Assembly (NCBI GenBank): GCA_003644175.1
Contig: QNBS01000130.1
Span: 1 to 6,619 of the forward strand
Length of the DNA stretch: 6,619 nt
From: Planctomycetota bacterium
Lineage (GTDB): Bacteria; Planctomycetota; Phycisphaerae; Sedimentisphaerales; Anaerohalosphaeraceae
Reading direction: 5' to 3'
Under the pieces are notes generated by a model. The model was not told the DNA's origin and searched no databases. It saw only the letters and a list, made by a program, of their open reading frames with translations. Both the position numbers and the translations under genes were made by a program. Shown piece by piece: positions 1 to 5,836 of this stretch (the stretch's first letter is position 1; the number at the start of each line of letters is the position of its first letter).

Positions 1-717
1 CCGAAGAGTGAGGCTGGTTTTGCTGTCGGCGACGCCTTTGCCCTGCTGGCTCAACCGGCTGTTCTCGTGGCGGCATTTGTGCTCTTTTGTTATATCAGTC
101 TCGAAGTGTCCCTCTGCAACTGGCTTGCTCCTTTCGGTAAAGAAGTGATCACCGCTGAGAAACCTGAAACCGCATCGGACGTTGTGGACGCTTCAGCGCA
201 GCGGCTTCTGTCGCTGTTTGCAGTAGCGATGATGATAGGGCGACTGTTGGCCAGCCAGATCTCCGCGATAACAACCTATGGCGCCTATTTCATAGCCGGC
301 GCTGCTCTTATTTCAGTCGCTATTATCCTGGCTATGTCGCAGACAAAGAGCGGTCAGGTTGCAAGAGTTCTGGCTGTTCTGGCCGGACTCGCTTTTGCCC
401 CTTGTTTCCCGACGACGGTGGGTGTTACGTTCTCGAAGTTCAGTCCGGAAGTTTACGGCAGTGTATTTGGAATCATCTTTGCCATTGGTCTTGCAGGCGC
501 CGTGGTTATGCCCAAGGCGATAGGTAACATGGCAAAGGGTTCGACGGTTCAAAAGAGCATGAAGCTTCTTGTGCCCGTCTGTGTAGTCCTGATCGTCCTG
601 GCGCTTGTTCTTGGCGTTGTAAAGGGACCGGCTGATGCTGAGGGCGACAATGGTGAGGTTGAAACTGCTCAGGTATTGACCGAATCCGAACCGATGCCGT
701 CGGTTACGCTTATGTAA
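1..717 (+). CDS. MFS transporter, C-terminal half (5' end outside window)
   Basis: The frame is open from base 1, so the 5' end lies outside the window; 238 residues are visible before the TAA. The GTG at 67 is an internal valine, not a start: the 22 codons before it are in frame and already hydrophobic. About six membrane segments can be seen, matching the second half of a 12-helix major facilitator. The first carries EVSLCNW followed by LAPFGKEV, which resembles the conserved E...W region of helix 7 in FucP-like sugar:proton symporters; the next has MMIGRLLAS, like the motif between helices 8 and 9. The C-terminal tail of about 30 residues is hydrophilic and acidic. It probably imports a sugar or other small organic solute across the inner membrane, substrate unknown. 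A terminator candidate 93 nt downstream suggests that its transcript ends before the next gene. The MFS call is firm; the FucP-like placement is tentative. Confidence 0.85.
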   Translation, partial: PKSEAGFAVGDAFALLAQPAVLVAAFVLFCYISLEVSLCNWLAPFGKEVITAEKPETASDVVDASAQRLLSLFAVAMMIGRLLASQISAITTYGAYFIAGAALISVAIILAMSQTKSGQVARVLAVLAGLAFAPCFPTTVGVTFSKFSPEVYGSVFGIIFAIGLAGAVVMPKAIGNMAKGSTVQKSMKLLVPVCVVLIVLALVLGVVKGPADAEGDNGEVETAQVLTESEPMPSVTLM

Positions 718-720
718 AGA

Positions 721-780
721 AACCCTGCAAAATCACCGGAATCTTCCGGGCAGAAGGCTTCTGCCGACGAGCAGGGCGTT
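721..780 (+). other. Foldable three-way-junction-like segment after the first MFS gene
   Basis: Three short perfect helices nest in 60 nt. CCCTGC (723-728) pairs with GCAGGG (771-776) and encloses CCGGA/TCCGG (736-740 with 745-749, loop ATCT) and GCAGAA/TTCTGC (750-755 with 759-764, loop GGC). There is no T-run after it, so it is not an intrinsic terminator itself. It may be a 3' mRNA-protecting structure, part of a processed RNA, or chance pairing in GC-rich sequence. No known RNA family is recognised. Confidence 0.35.
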
Positions 781-809
781 GACGGCAAGGTGAGTTTATG
801 ATGAATTGC

Positions 810-856
810 GTGATGTCGCAGGGACGGTCTGACTACGACCCTGCGGCATCGCTTTT
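810..856 (+). terminator. Rho-independent terminator downstream of the first MFS gene
   Basis: Bases 810-823 pair with 839-852 in a continuous 14-bp stem with twelve Watson-Crick pairs and two G-U pairs (811-851 and 816-846). The loop is 15 nt (824-838). The stem is followed at once by TTTT (853-856) and an AT-only stretch to 866. This stem-plus-U-tract is the expected form of an intrinsic terminator on the + strand and would end the transcript of the permease gene stopping at 717. The U-tract is short, so termination may be partial. It sits 42 nt before the next start codon, so an attenuator for the downstream permease is an alternative reading. Confidence 0.7.
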
Positions 857-859
857 ATA

Positions 860-865
860 TATAAT
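860..865 (+). promoter_or_regulatory. Possible -10 box (TATAAT) for the second MFS gene
   Basis: A perfect TATAAT lies 29 nt before the ATG at 895, directly after the terminator U-tract. No recognisable -35 hexamer is found 16-18 nt upstream, where the terminator arm lies, and the surrounding TATATAATA could match by chance. If it is used, the leader would be only about 23 nt long. Confidence 0.3.
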
Positions 866-894
866 AGGGATGTCTTGTTCGAGGTATCTGCTCT

Positions 895-2142
895 ATGCAA
901 CCGCCCGAAAAACAGCACTATCCCAACTACCGCTGGGTAATACTCACCCTGCTTTTTGTCGCGACGACCATCAATTATTTTGACCGTATCGTGCTCAATG
1001 TTCTCGTCAAGGATATCAAGGCCGACCTCAGCCTAAGCGACCTGCAATACGGTTACATTGTTACGGCGTTTCGATTTACTTACGCATGCGGATTTCTGAT
1101 TGCAGGAAGAGCCGTTGACTGGCTGGGCACAAAGCTCGGTTATCTGACGGCAATTCTCCTGTGGTCGCTGTCTGCAATTCTAAGAGGCGTGGGCAGGTCC
1201 TTGCCGATGCTTTGTTTTTGGCAGGGTTCGTTCGGTGTGGCGGCGTCGGGCAATTTCCCCGCTGCGATAAAGTCGGTCACCGAATGGTTCCCCGCAAGGC
1301 AGAGGTCTCTGGCAACGGCACTTTTCAACAGCGGACCGAGCATCGCACTCGTCGTCGGCCCACCCATAATCGCACTTATAATGTCCGGCGCCGACAACTG
1401 GCGATGGACATTCGTCATTGTCGGTCTCACAGGCGTCATCCTCGCCGCCGTCTGGCCGATACTCTACCGCCAACCAAAACACTTAGCCGTTTTGAATTCA
1501 ATACAGACTCAAAACAACAAAACCATCAAATGGTCCCGCCTCCTGAAGCACAAGGAAACCTACGGCATCATGACAGGCAAGTTCTGCACCGACCCCGTCT
1601 GGTGGTTCTATATCGCATGGCTGCCAAACTACCTCTACGACAAACGCGATTTTAACATTAACGAAATCGCAATAGCCCTCCCCCTCATCTACGGAATAGC
1701 AATCGTCCTCGGCAATATCGCCGGCTGGGCGGCGGGCTTCCTCATCCGAAAAGGCCTGCATCCGAGAGTCGCACGAAAAAGAGTCATGTTTGTCTGCGCC
1801 TTGTTTATGCCGCTATCGGCTCTGGCCGTCTTCGCAGATAACCCCTGGGTGGTGATCCTCCTGGTAAGCCTTGCATGTTCGGCACACAACGGCTGGTCCG
1901 CAAATATCTTTACCCTCGTTGGAGACTGCTTCGACTCGGCAGCAGTAGGCTCGGTAACAGGCCTGATAGGTTTCGCAGGAGGAATGGGAGGAGTCCTCAT
2001 AGCAGGCCTGGCACCGGCCTTTATAGTGCAGTACTTCGGATATGTCCCCATCTTTATTCTGATGGGCGTGCTCCATCCGGTGGCAATCGTCTTCGTTCAT
2101 CTGTTCATAAAGAAAGGCGAACTGATTGAAGTGAGCGTCTGA
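895..2142 (+). CDS. MFS transporter, hexuronate/anion:cation symporter type (ExuT-like)
   Basis: This 415-residue inner-membrane permease has the usual MFS length and hydrophobic pattern (about 12 helices). Family marks: RW with ATTINYFDR in helix 1 (13-31), YGYIVTAF (52-59), GRAVDWLGTKLGY as the loop 2-3 motif A (71-83), GNFPAAIK then EWFPARQRS (119-138), and GKFCTDPVWWFYIAWLP (228-244) opening the second half. These fit the ACS family that includes E. coli ExuT and GudP, which import hexuronates, glucarate and related sugar acids with protons. The helix 4 segment has AASGN where relatives often read EAGN, so the usual acidic residue is absent and the substrate may differ. The ATG at 895 is chosen because GAGG (881-884) lies 10 nt upstream and the helix 1 sequence starts soon after. 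It is separated from both neighbours by non-coding gaps, so it may be its own transcript. The family is secure; the substrate is an inference. Confidence 0.92.
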   Translation: MQPPEKQHYPNYRWVILTLLFVATTINYFDRIVLNVLVKDIKADLSLSDLQYGYIVTAFRFTYACGFLIAGRAVDWLGTKLGYLTAILLWSLSAILRGVGRSLPMLCFWQGSFGVAASGNFPAAIKSVTEWFPARQRSLATALFNSGPSIALVVGPPIIALIMSGADNWRWTFVIVGLTGVILAAVWPILYRQPKHLAVLNSIQTQNNKTIKWSRLLKHKETYGIMTGKFCTDPVWWFYIAWLPNYLYDKRDFNINEIAIALPLIYGIAIVLGNIAGWAAGFLIRKGLHPRVARKRVMFVCALFMPLSALAVFADNPWVVILLVSLACSAHNGWSANIFTLVGDCFDSAAVGSVTGLIGFAGGMGGVLIAGLAPAFIVQYFGYVPIFILMGVLHPVAIVFVHLFIKKGELIEVSV

Positions 2143-2186
2143 CAGATACGATAGGTTTTCTTGTCTCGGTCTTGACGGTGTCAGAC
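2137..2186 (+). other. Inverted repeat overlapping the stop codon of the second MFS gene
   Basis: GTCTGACA (2137-2144), which contains the TGA stop, is the exact reverse complement of TGTCAGAC (2179-2186); the two arms are 34 nt apart. No T-tract follows, so it is a poor intrinsic terminator. The right arm lies between the -35 and -10 hexamers of the proposed promoter, so it could also be an operator half-site. Chance is not excluded. Confidence 0.3.
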
Positions 2187-2200
2187 ATTATCGGTATGCT
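2172..2200 (+). promoter_or_regulatory. Sigma70-like promoter candidate for the URO-D operon
   Basis: TTGACG (2172-2177; five of six consensus bases) and TATGCT (2195-2200; four of six) are separated by exactly 17 nt. Initiation would fall near 2207, giving a leader of about 60 nt before the GTG at 2267. The -10 overlaps a tandem GTATGC repeat (2194-2199 and 2201-2206). A second TATAAT at 2224-2229 has no matching -35. This is the longest gap before the compact gene run that starts with the URO-D gene, which is where a promoter would be expected. Confidence 0.45.
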
Positions 2201-2253
2201 GTATGCCTTGCTTAATATAGGTTTATAATCACCGCAGCGGATTCAGGGAGCGT

Positions 2254-2260
2254 GAGGTGA
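2254..2260 (+). promoter_or_regulatory. Shine-Dalgarno GAGGTGA that fixes a GTG start
   Basis: GAGGTGA lies 6 nt before the GTG at 2267 but 15 nt before the next in-frame ATG at 2276. The spacing favours the GTG as the start of the URO-D family gene. Confidence 0.65.
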
Positions 2261-2266
2261 CGAACT

Positions 2267-3424
2267 GTGAGTGAAATGACACATCGCCGGAGGGTGCTCG
2301 CGACATTGAGGCATGAGCAGCCGGACAGGATTCCTTTCGATTTGGGCAGTACGCTGGTTACGGGGATTACCAAAAACGCATACGTGAATCTGGCGCAGGC
2401 GATGGGGGTTGAAACCGGGCCAATCGAACTTTGTGACACAATTCAGCAACTTCCCTTTGTTTGTGACAATATTCTGCGGGTTTTAGACGTCGATATAAGA
2501 GGACTGATTCCGAATTTCGGAAGAAAAAATCCGAGGCTCATTGACAATGGATATTCTTACTCATTCATAGACGAATGGTCGGTCAAATGGGAAATGCCAA
2601 AAGGGTCGCTCTATTTCAGTATCGCAGAATGTCCTTTTGCCGGCGGCATCAGCAAAAAGGCGATAGATGATTTTCCCTGGCCCGATCCTGGCTCGGCCGA
2701 GCTTCTGGCGGGCCTGGAAGACAAGGCGAAGGCGTACTACGAGCAGGGATACGCGATTATCCTTGAGAATCTGTGTGCAGGGATTTTTGAGATGTGCTGC
2801 AGGGTCCGGGGCAGCGAGCAGTTTTTGATGGACCTGGCGGTCGATCCTGATGTTGCATGCTGCCTCATGGACAAGTTTGTCGAACTGAAGATTCAGTATT
2901 ACAGGGCGGCGGCGGCGAAATTGGGCGAGTATGTGCAGTTTGTGCGGGAAGTGGATGATATCGCCGGGCAGGAGACGCTTCTGGTGTCGCCGAAGATGTA
3001 CCGCGAAATGATAAAATCCCGTCATAAAATGCTCTTCGATGCGCAAAAGCGGTGTTTTCCGGAACCGTTCTTTGTATTCTTTCACTCAGACGGCTCGATT
3101 TTTGATATAATACCGGATATGATAGAGACAGGAGTCGAGGTGCTAAACCCCGTGCAATTGACCGCTAAAGGGATGGCCGCCGCCGGACTCAAGAGCGAAT
3201 ACGGCAAAGACCTGTGTTTCTGGGGCGGCGGCGTGGATACTCAGAGTATCCTGCCGAATGGTTCCGCCGACCAGGTTAAGCGGAATGTAACCGAAAGGAT
3301 AAATACTTTTGCCCCCGGCGGCGGGTTTATCTTCGGGACGGTGCACAATATTCAGGATGATGTGCCGCCCGGGAATCTGCTCGCCATGGTGGAGGTGTTT
3401 AAGGAATTGAGAGATTATCACTGA
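2267..3424 (+). CDS. URO-D superfamily protein (uroporphyrinogen decarboxylase-like, not HemE)
   Basis: This cytoplasmic 385-residue protein has no signal peptide or membrane segment and spans a full URO-D (PF01208) TIM barrel. It opens with the family pattern LRHEQPDRIPFDLGST (14-29), and later has FFHSDGSI (271-278), the ExGVEVLNPVQ-type strand, FWGGGVDTQ (318-326) and a C-terminal GGGFIFGTVHNIQDDVPP block. True HemE carries an RQAGR active-site motif near the N terminus; it is absent here, so heme synthesis is unlikely. The closest described relatives are corrinoid/CoM methyltransferases of the MtaA/CmuA kind, which bind zinc through HxC plus a later Cys. Here the motif reads H273-S-D275, so zinc-methyltransferase chemistry is uncertain. 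Proteins of this type recur in planctomycete sugar-catabolism loci with no proven reaction. It starts at GTG and begins a tight gene run, with the DUF6807 gene 15 nt downstream. The superfamily call is firm and the function is unknown. Confidence 0.9.
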   Translation: MSEMTHRRRVLATLRHEQPDRIPFDLGSTLVTGITKNAYVNLAQAMGVETGPIELCDTIQQLPFVCDNILRVLDVDIRGLIPNFGRKNPRLIDNGYSYSFIDEWSVKWEMPKGSLYFSIAECPFAGGISKKAIDDFPWPDPGSAELLAGLEDKAKAYYEQGYAIILENLCAGIFEMCCRVRGSEQFLMDLAVDPDVACCLMDKFVELKIQYYRAAAAKLGEYVQFVREVDDIAGQETLLVSPKMYREMIKSRHKMLFDAQKRCFPEPFFVFFHSDGSIFDIIPDMIETGVEVLNPVQLTAKGMAAAGLKSEYGKDLCFWGGGVDTQSILPNGSADQVKRNVTERINTFAPGGGFIFGTVHNIQDDVPPGNLLAMVEVFKELRDYH

Positions 3425-3439
3425 CCAGAAGGACAAGAG

Positions 3440-4675
3440 ATGTTGAATAGAAAACTCATGTGGGCTTTGGCTTGTATTGGGGGTTTGTGCTGCGGTGCGC
3501 TTTCGGCGGCGCCTTTGGCGAAGATAACCGTCGAAGCCGGCGATGCCGACCGGATTGACACCCCGCTGTGTGTTTCGCTGGATGCCGTCGGTGTTGACAA
3601 GGACAGCAAGCCCTTGCGTCTGGTGGAGATTACTTCAGGTGGTCGAAAACCAACGCCGGTCCAGATCAATGCTTCAAGAGGCGAGCTTTGCTGGATTCTG
3701 CGTGGCAAGACCGCCGCCGGAGCAACAAGGGTTTTTGAACTTATCGGCAAGAAAGCCAAAACGAAAAATGCCGTCGAAATCATAAAGACCGACAAGCACC
3801 TTGACATCCAGATCGGCGACGACAAGGTGCTGCGTTACAACCACGCCCTTGTGCCCCCGCCCGAGGGGCAGGACCCGCTGTACACGCGAAGCGGTTTTAT
3901 TCATCCGCTCTGGTCGCCGGCAGGCGCGGTGCTGACCAACATTCATCCCAAAGATCACTATCATCACCTCGGCCTGTGGATGCCCTGGACCAAGGCGCGT
4001 TTTGAAGGCCGCGACGTTGATTTCTGGAATCTTAAGAAGGGCCAGGGTACGGTGCGTTTTGTGAAGTTTCTCTCGACGACAGAGGGACCGGTATTCGGGG
4101 GTTTTCGAGCGGCGCAGGAACATGTGAACCTAAGCGCGCCCGGCGGCGAAAAGGTGGTGCTTAACGAAGTGTGGGATGTCCGCGTGTGGAATACCGGCGG
4201 CGCTAAGAAGGGGGTATGGATCGTTGACTTCACCTCCACGCAGGAGTGTGCTTCGTCGAGTCCGCTGGAGTTGCCCGCCTATCGTTACGGCGGCTTCGGA
4301 TTTCGCGGGACCGCTGAGTGGAAAGATGGAGTTGCCGACTATCTGACCAGCCAGGGCAAGACCCGCAAGGACGGCCATGCGACGCGGGCAAAATGGTGTA
4401 TTGTGCACGGCCCGACGTCCAGGGGCGATTCAGGCGTCGTGTTTATGAGTCATCCGGGCAACCGTGAACATCCCGAGCCGATGAGAATCTGGCCCAAAGG
4501 CGACATATTCTTCAACTGGTGTCCGATCCAAAAGAAGGCATGGGTCCTTGAGCCGGGCAAGAAGTATGTTTTCAATTATCGCATGTTCGTTTATAATGGG
4601 AAAATGACAGCAGCCAAAGCCGAAAGATGCTGGCAGGATTTCGGAAATCCCCCAAAAATTACCGTAGAAAAGTGA
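3440..4675 (+). CDS. Secreted DUF6807 ("PmoA-family") protein
   Basis: This 411-residue protein has an N-terminal signal peptide: a charged MLNRK start, a hydrophobic core to about residue 20, and an ALSAA cleavage region near 21-25. The Cys pair just before the cleavage region does not form a proper lipobox, so export to the periplasm is expected. The core shows the DUF6807 hallmark block: GFIHPLWSP (152-160), then HPKDHYHHLGLWMPWTK (169-185), FEGR, VDFWNL and GTVRF. The dense His/Asp cluster (H169, D172, H173, H175, H176) looks like a metal or catalytic site. Database labels such as "methane oxygenase PmoA" are misleading: it has no membrane helices and no relation to particulate methane monooxygenase. 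The family is common in planctomycete and Verrucomicrobia loci with ThuA and Gfo/Idh proteins, and its reaction is unproven. The ATG at 3440 has AAGGA (3429-3433) 6 nt upstream. It is probably cotranscribed with the genes on both sides (gaps of 15 and 19 nt). Confidence 0.88.
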   Translation: MLNRKLMWALACIGGLCCGALSAAPLAKITVEAGDADRIDTPLCVSLDAVGVDKDSKPLRLVEITSGGRKPTPVQINASRGELCWILRGKTAAGATRVFELIGKKAKTKNAVEIIKTDKHLDIQIGDDKVLRYNHALVPPPEGQDPLYTRSGFIHPLWSPAGAVLTNIHPKDHYHHLGLWMPWTKARFEGRDVDFWNLKKGQGTVRFVKFLSTTEGPVFGGFRAAQEHVNLSAPGGEKVVLNEVWDVRVWNTGGAKKGVWIVDFTSTQECASSSPLELPAYRYGGFGFRGTAEWKDGVADYLTSQGKTRKDGHATRAKWCIVHGPTSRGDSGVVFMSHPGNREHPEPMRIWPKGDIFFNWCPIQKKAWVLEPGKKYVFNYRMFVYNGKMTAAKAERCWQDFGNPPKITVEK

Positions 4676-4680
4676 AAAGC

Positions 4681-4685
4681 AGGAG
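4681..4685 (+). promoter_or_regulatory. Shine-Dalgarno AGGAG that fixes a GTG start
   Basis: AGGAG lies 9 nt before the GTG at 4695. The next in-frame ATG falls at residue 15, inside the hydrophobic core of the signal peptide, so the GTG is the better start for the ThuA-domain gene. Confidence 0.7.
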
Positions 4686-4694
4686 TAAGAAACA

Positions 4695-5648
4695 GTGAGC
4701 CGCACAACAGTATTTATTTTGTTGCTGGCGACGTGCATGTCGGCCGGACCGGGAGTCTTGGCCGCCAAGGGCGCCCCCACCGACGAGGAGGTCGCCAGGA
4801 TGGTTGCGGCGGCGTCTAAGGTAACCGCCGTCAAGCCGGCAAAGCCCCGCAAGGTGCTGGTGTTCTCGATCTCGTGGGGATACAAACACAGTTCTATTGG
4901 CTACGGCAAGAAGGCCTTTGAGATTCTGGCGAAAAAGACCGGCGCATTCGAGGCGGTTATCAGCGACGACATTTCGATGTTCGAGCCGGAGAACCTCAAG
5001 CAGTTTGACGCCGTCGTCTTCAACAATACCAACAACGAGATTTTTCTGCCGGAGAATTTCGACAAGTTGCCCGCTGCCGAGAAGGAAAAGGCCGCCCGAT
5101 ATGACGCCAGGCTTAAGGCAAGCCTCGTGAAGTATTTGAAGAAAGGCGGCGGGTTGGCGGTAACTCACGCCGGTGTGGCGAGTTTTCGCAAGTGGCCGGA
5201 GTACGGCAATATCATCGGCGCACGTTTCCAGAACCATCCGTGGGGCGCCGGCTCTACGGTTACCCTGAAGGTTGACGAGCCGGACCATCCCGTCGCCGGG
5301 GCGTTTGCCAGGCCCGTCTTTGAGGTTACCGATGAGATATACCAGGTGGCGGACCCTTACTCCAGAGAGAAGCTTCGCGTATTAGTGAGTATCGACGCGG
5401 GCCTCACGCCGACGGATATGAAGAGCATCACCCCGGCCCGTCGCAAGGACAAGGATTTCGCCATAACATGGATCAAAAGCTATGGCAAAGGAAGAGTATT
5501 TTACTGTGCGCTGGGTCACCAGCATGAGTTGTTCTGGAATAAGATGATTTTGCAGCATTATCTTGACGGCGTGCAGTTTGCCGCCGGCGATTTGAAAGGC
5601 AGTACGACGCCCAGCGCAAAACTTCGCAAGGCGCCTGCAAAGAAATAA
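4695..5648 (+). CDS. Secreted ThuA-domain protein (trehalose-utilisation-like)
   Basis: This 317-residue protein has a signal peptide of about 24 residues (hydrophobic 6-22, GVLAA before Lys25), so it is probably periplasmic. It carries one ThuA domain (PF06283), a class-I glutamine-amidotransferase-like fold, over about 53-296: VLVFS with YKHSS (54-67), DAVVFNNT (105-112), GGGLAVTHAG (151-160), DHPVAGAF (197-204), DEIYQ (213-217), then GKGRVFYCALGHQHELFW (264-281). The usual amidotransferase Cys nucleophile is not evident, as expected for ThuA proteins. The tail after 300 is short, basic and low in complexity. In rhizobia ThuA works with the Gfo/Idh-type dehydrogenase ThuB in trehalose and related disaccharide catabolism; here a Gfo/Idh gene is also next downstream, which suggests a role with keto-sugars, though the substrate is unknown. 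A possible mobile element begins 9 nt after the stop. The gene symbol is left empty because orthology to rhizobial thuA is not shown. Confidence 0.9.
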   Translation: MSRTTVFILLLATCMSAGPGVLAAKGAPTDEEVARMVAAASKVTAVKPAKPRKVLVFSISWGYKHSSIGYGKKAFEILAKKTGAFEAVISDDISMFEPENLKQFDAVVFNNTNNEIFLPENFDKLPAAEKEKAARYDARLKASLVKYLKKGGGLAVTHAGVASFRKWPEYGNIIGARFQNHPWGAGSTVTLKVDEPDHPVAGAFARPVFEVTDEIYQVADPYSREKLRVLVSIDAGLTPTDMKSITPARRKDKDFAITWIKSYGKGRVFYCALGHQHELFWNKMILQHYLDGVQFAAGDLKGSTTPSAKLRKAPAKK

Positions 5649-5657
5649 ACAAACAGG
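5649..5657 (+). repeat. Left copy of a 9-bp direct repeat (putative target-site duplication)
   Basis: ACAAACAGG directly follows the TAA of the ThuA gene and recurs exactly at 5802-5810, with the inverted-repeat element between the copies. A 9-bp duplication is typical of several DDE-transposase insertion families. Confidence 0.65.
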
Positions 5658-5687
5658 TAATACTTTAGCCAACTGTGAGATTCGTTT

Positions 5688-5714
5688 GTCATTCCCGCAA
5701 AAGCGGGAATCCAG
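5688..5714. repeat. Short palindromic dispersed repeat (ATTCCCGC hairpin)
   Basis: ATTCCCGC (5691-5698) and GCGGGAAT (5703-5710) form a perfect 8-bp stem around an AAAA loop, within GTC...CCAG borders. This closely matches a short palindromic repeat family seen in intergenic regions of many bacteria, best recognised when translated in reverse as LDSRFCGND. Here it is nested inside the larger inverted-repeat element. Confidence 0.7.
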
Positions 5715-5739
5715 CATAAAATAGCTTCCGCCGCAGAGC

Positions 5740-5766
5740 CTGCCCTGAGCGTAGCCGAACGGGCGG
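5740..5766. repeat. Second short dispersed repeat (GCCCTGAGC...GGGC)
   Basis: GCCC (5742-5745) and GGGC (5761-5764) flank TGAGCGTAGCCGAAC. The sequence resembles the widespread intergenic repeat whose reverse translation reads FGYAQGRL. CCGCC (5728-5732) can pair instead with GGCGG (5762-5766). A T6 run (5774-5779) follows 9 nt after the stem, too far for a standard terminator, though weak termination inside the operon is possible. Confidence 0.55.
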
Positions 5767-5801
5767 TTTCCTGTTTTTTGCACACATGGCTAAAATGTTA
5801 C

Positions 5802-5810
5802 ACAAACAGG
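5802..5810 (+). repeat. Right copy of the 9-bp direct repeat (putative target-site duplication)
   Basis: ACAAACAGG is identical to 5649-5657. It marks the right edge of the proposed insertion, after which the sequence runs into the Shine-Dalgarno of the oxidoreductase gene. Confidence 0.65.
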
Positions 5811-5824
5811 ACTTTTTTAAGATC

Positions 5825-5829
5825 AGGAG
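5825..5829 (+). promoter_or_regulatory. Shine-Dalgarno AGGAG for the oxidoreductase gene
   Basis: AGGAG lies 7 nt before the ATG at 5837. The later in-frame ATG at 5867 has only a GGGA at 5854-5857, so the upstream start is preferred. It lies just right of the proposed insertion and would have been left intact by it. Confidence 0.65.
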
Positions 5830-5836
5830 ACGTATT

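Larger units (their letters stand above)
5658..5801. mobile_element. MITE-like non-coding insertion element (144 bp)
   Basis: The element is bounded by imperfect terminal inverted repeats. Bases 5658-5677 pair with 5781-5800: 16 of 20 positions are Watson-Crick, one is G-T (5661/5797) and three mismatch (5663, 5672, 5673). The uninterrupted core is TTTAGCCA/TGGCTAAA. It is flanked by perfect 9-bp direct repeats (5649-5657 and 5802-5810). It contains no credible gene, two short hairpins (5691-5710 and 5742-5764) and a T6 run (5774-5779). Removing it together with one repeat copy would leave a 35-nt spacer between the ThuA and oxidoreductase genes, close to the 15 and 19 nt seen elsewhere in this operon. 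This is how a miniature inverted-repeat element moved by a transposase encoded elsewhere would look. The alternative is a structured intergenic RNA with chance direct repeats. The transposase family cannot be told; the right inverted repeat ends one base before the right direct repeat. Confidence 0.65.

Noticed and set aside
67..69. GTG as the start of the first MFS gene
   Set aside because: The frame is open and membrane-like for the 22 codons before it, and only the C-terminal half of an MFS protein follows, so the real start is outside the window.
798..983. 61-residue + strand reading frame between the two permease genes
   Set aside because: It runs through the terminator stem and overlaps the second permease in another frame; it has no recognisable protein features.
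2561..3085. 174-residue antisense reading frame within the URO-D gene
   Set aside because: It lies opposite a strongly supported gene, and its composition is that of a codon shadow (rich in R, H and L).
2267..3424. HemE (heme-pathway uroporphyrinogen decarboxylase)
   Set aside because: The N-terminal RQAGR active-site motif is missing and the neighbours are sugar-related, so it is only a superfamily member.
3440..4675. Particulate methane monooxygenase subunit (from the PmoA family label)
   Set aside because: The protein is a soluble secreted protein with the DUF6807 pattern and has no membrane helices as in true PmoA.
4659..5288. 209-residue antisense reading frame within the ThuA gene
   Set aside because: It is the opposite-strand shadow of a gene with clear family motifs; no domain is seen in its own translation.
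5382..5783. Antisense reading frame with LDSRFCGND and FGYAQGRL
   Set aside because: These peptides are the familiar spurious translations of dispersed short repeats; the rest is antisense to the ThuA gene.
5795..5797. Further upstream in-frame ATG for the oxidoreductase
   Set aside because: It lies inside the right end of the proposed insertion element, has no Shine-Dalgarno and would give a long basic extension before the Tat motif.
5649..5836. CRISPR array or tRNA gene in the gap
   Set aside because: There are only two copies of a 9-bp repeat, no regular spacers and no tRNA-like cloverleaf or anticodon arm.
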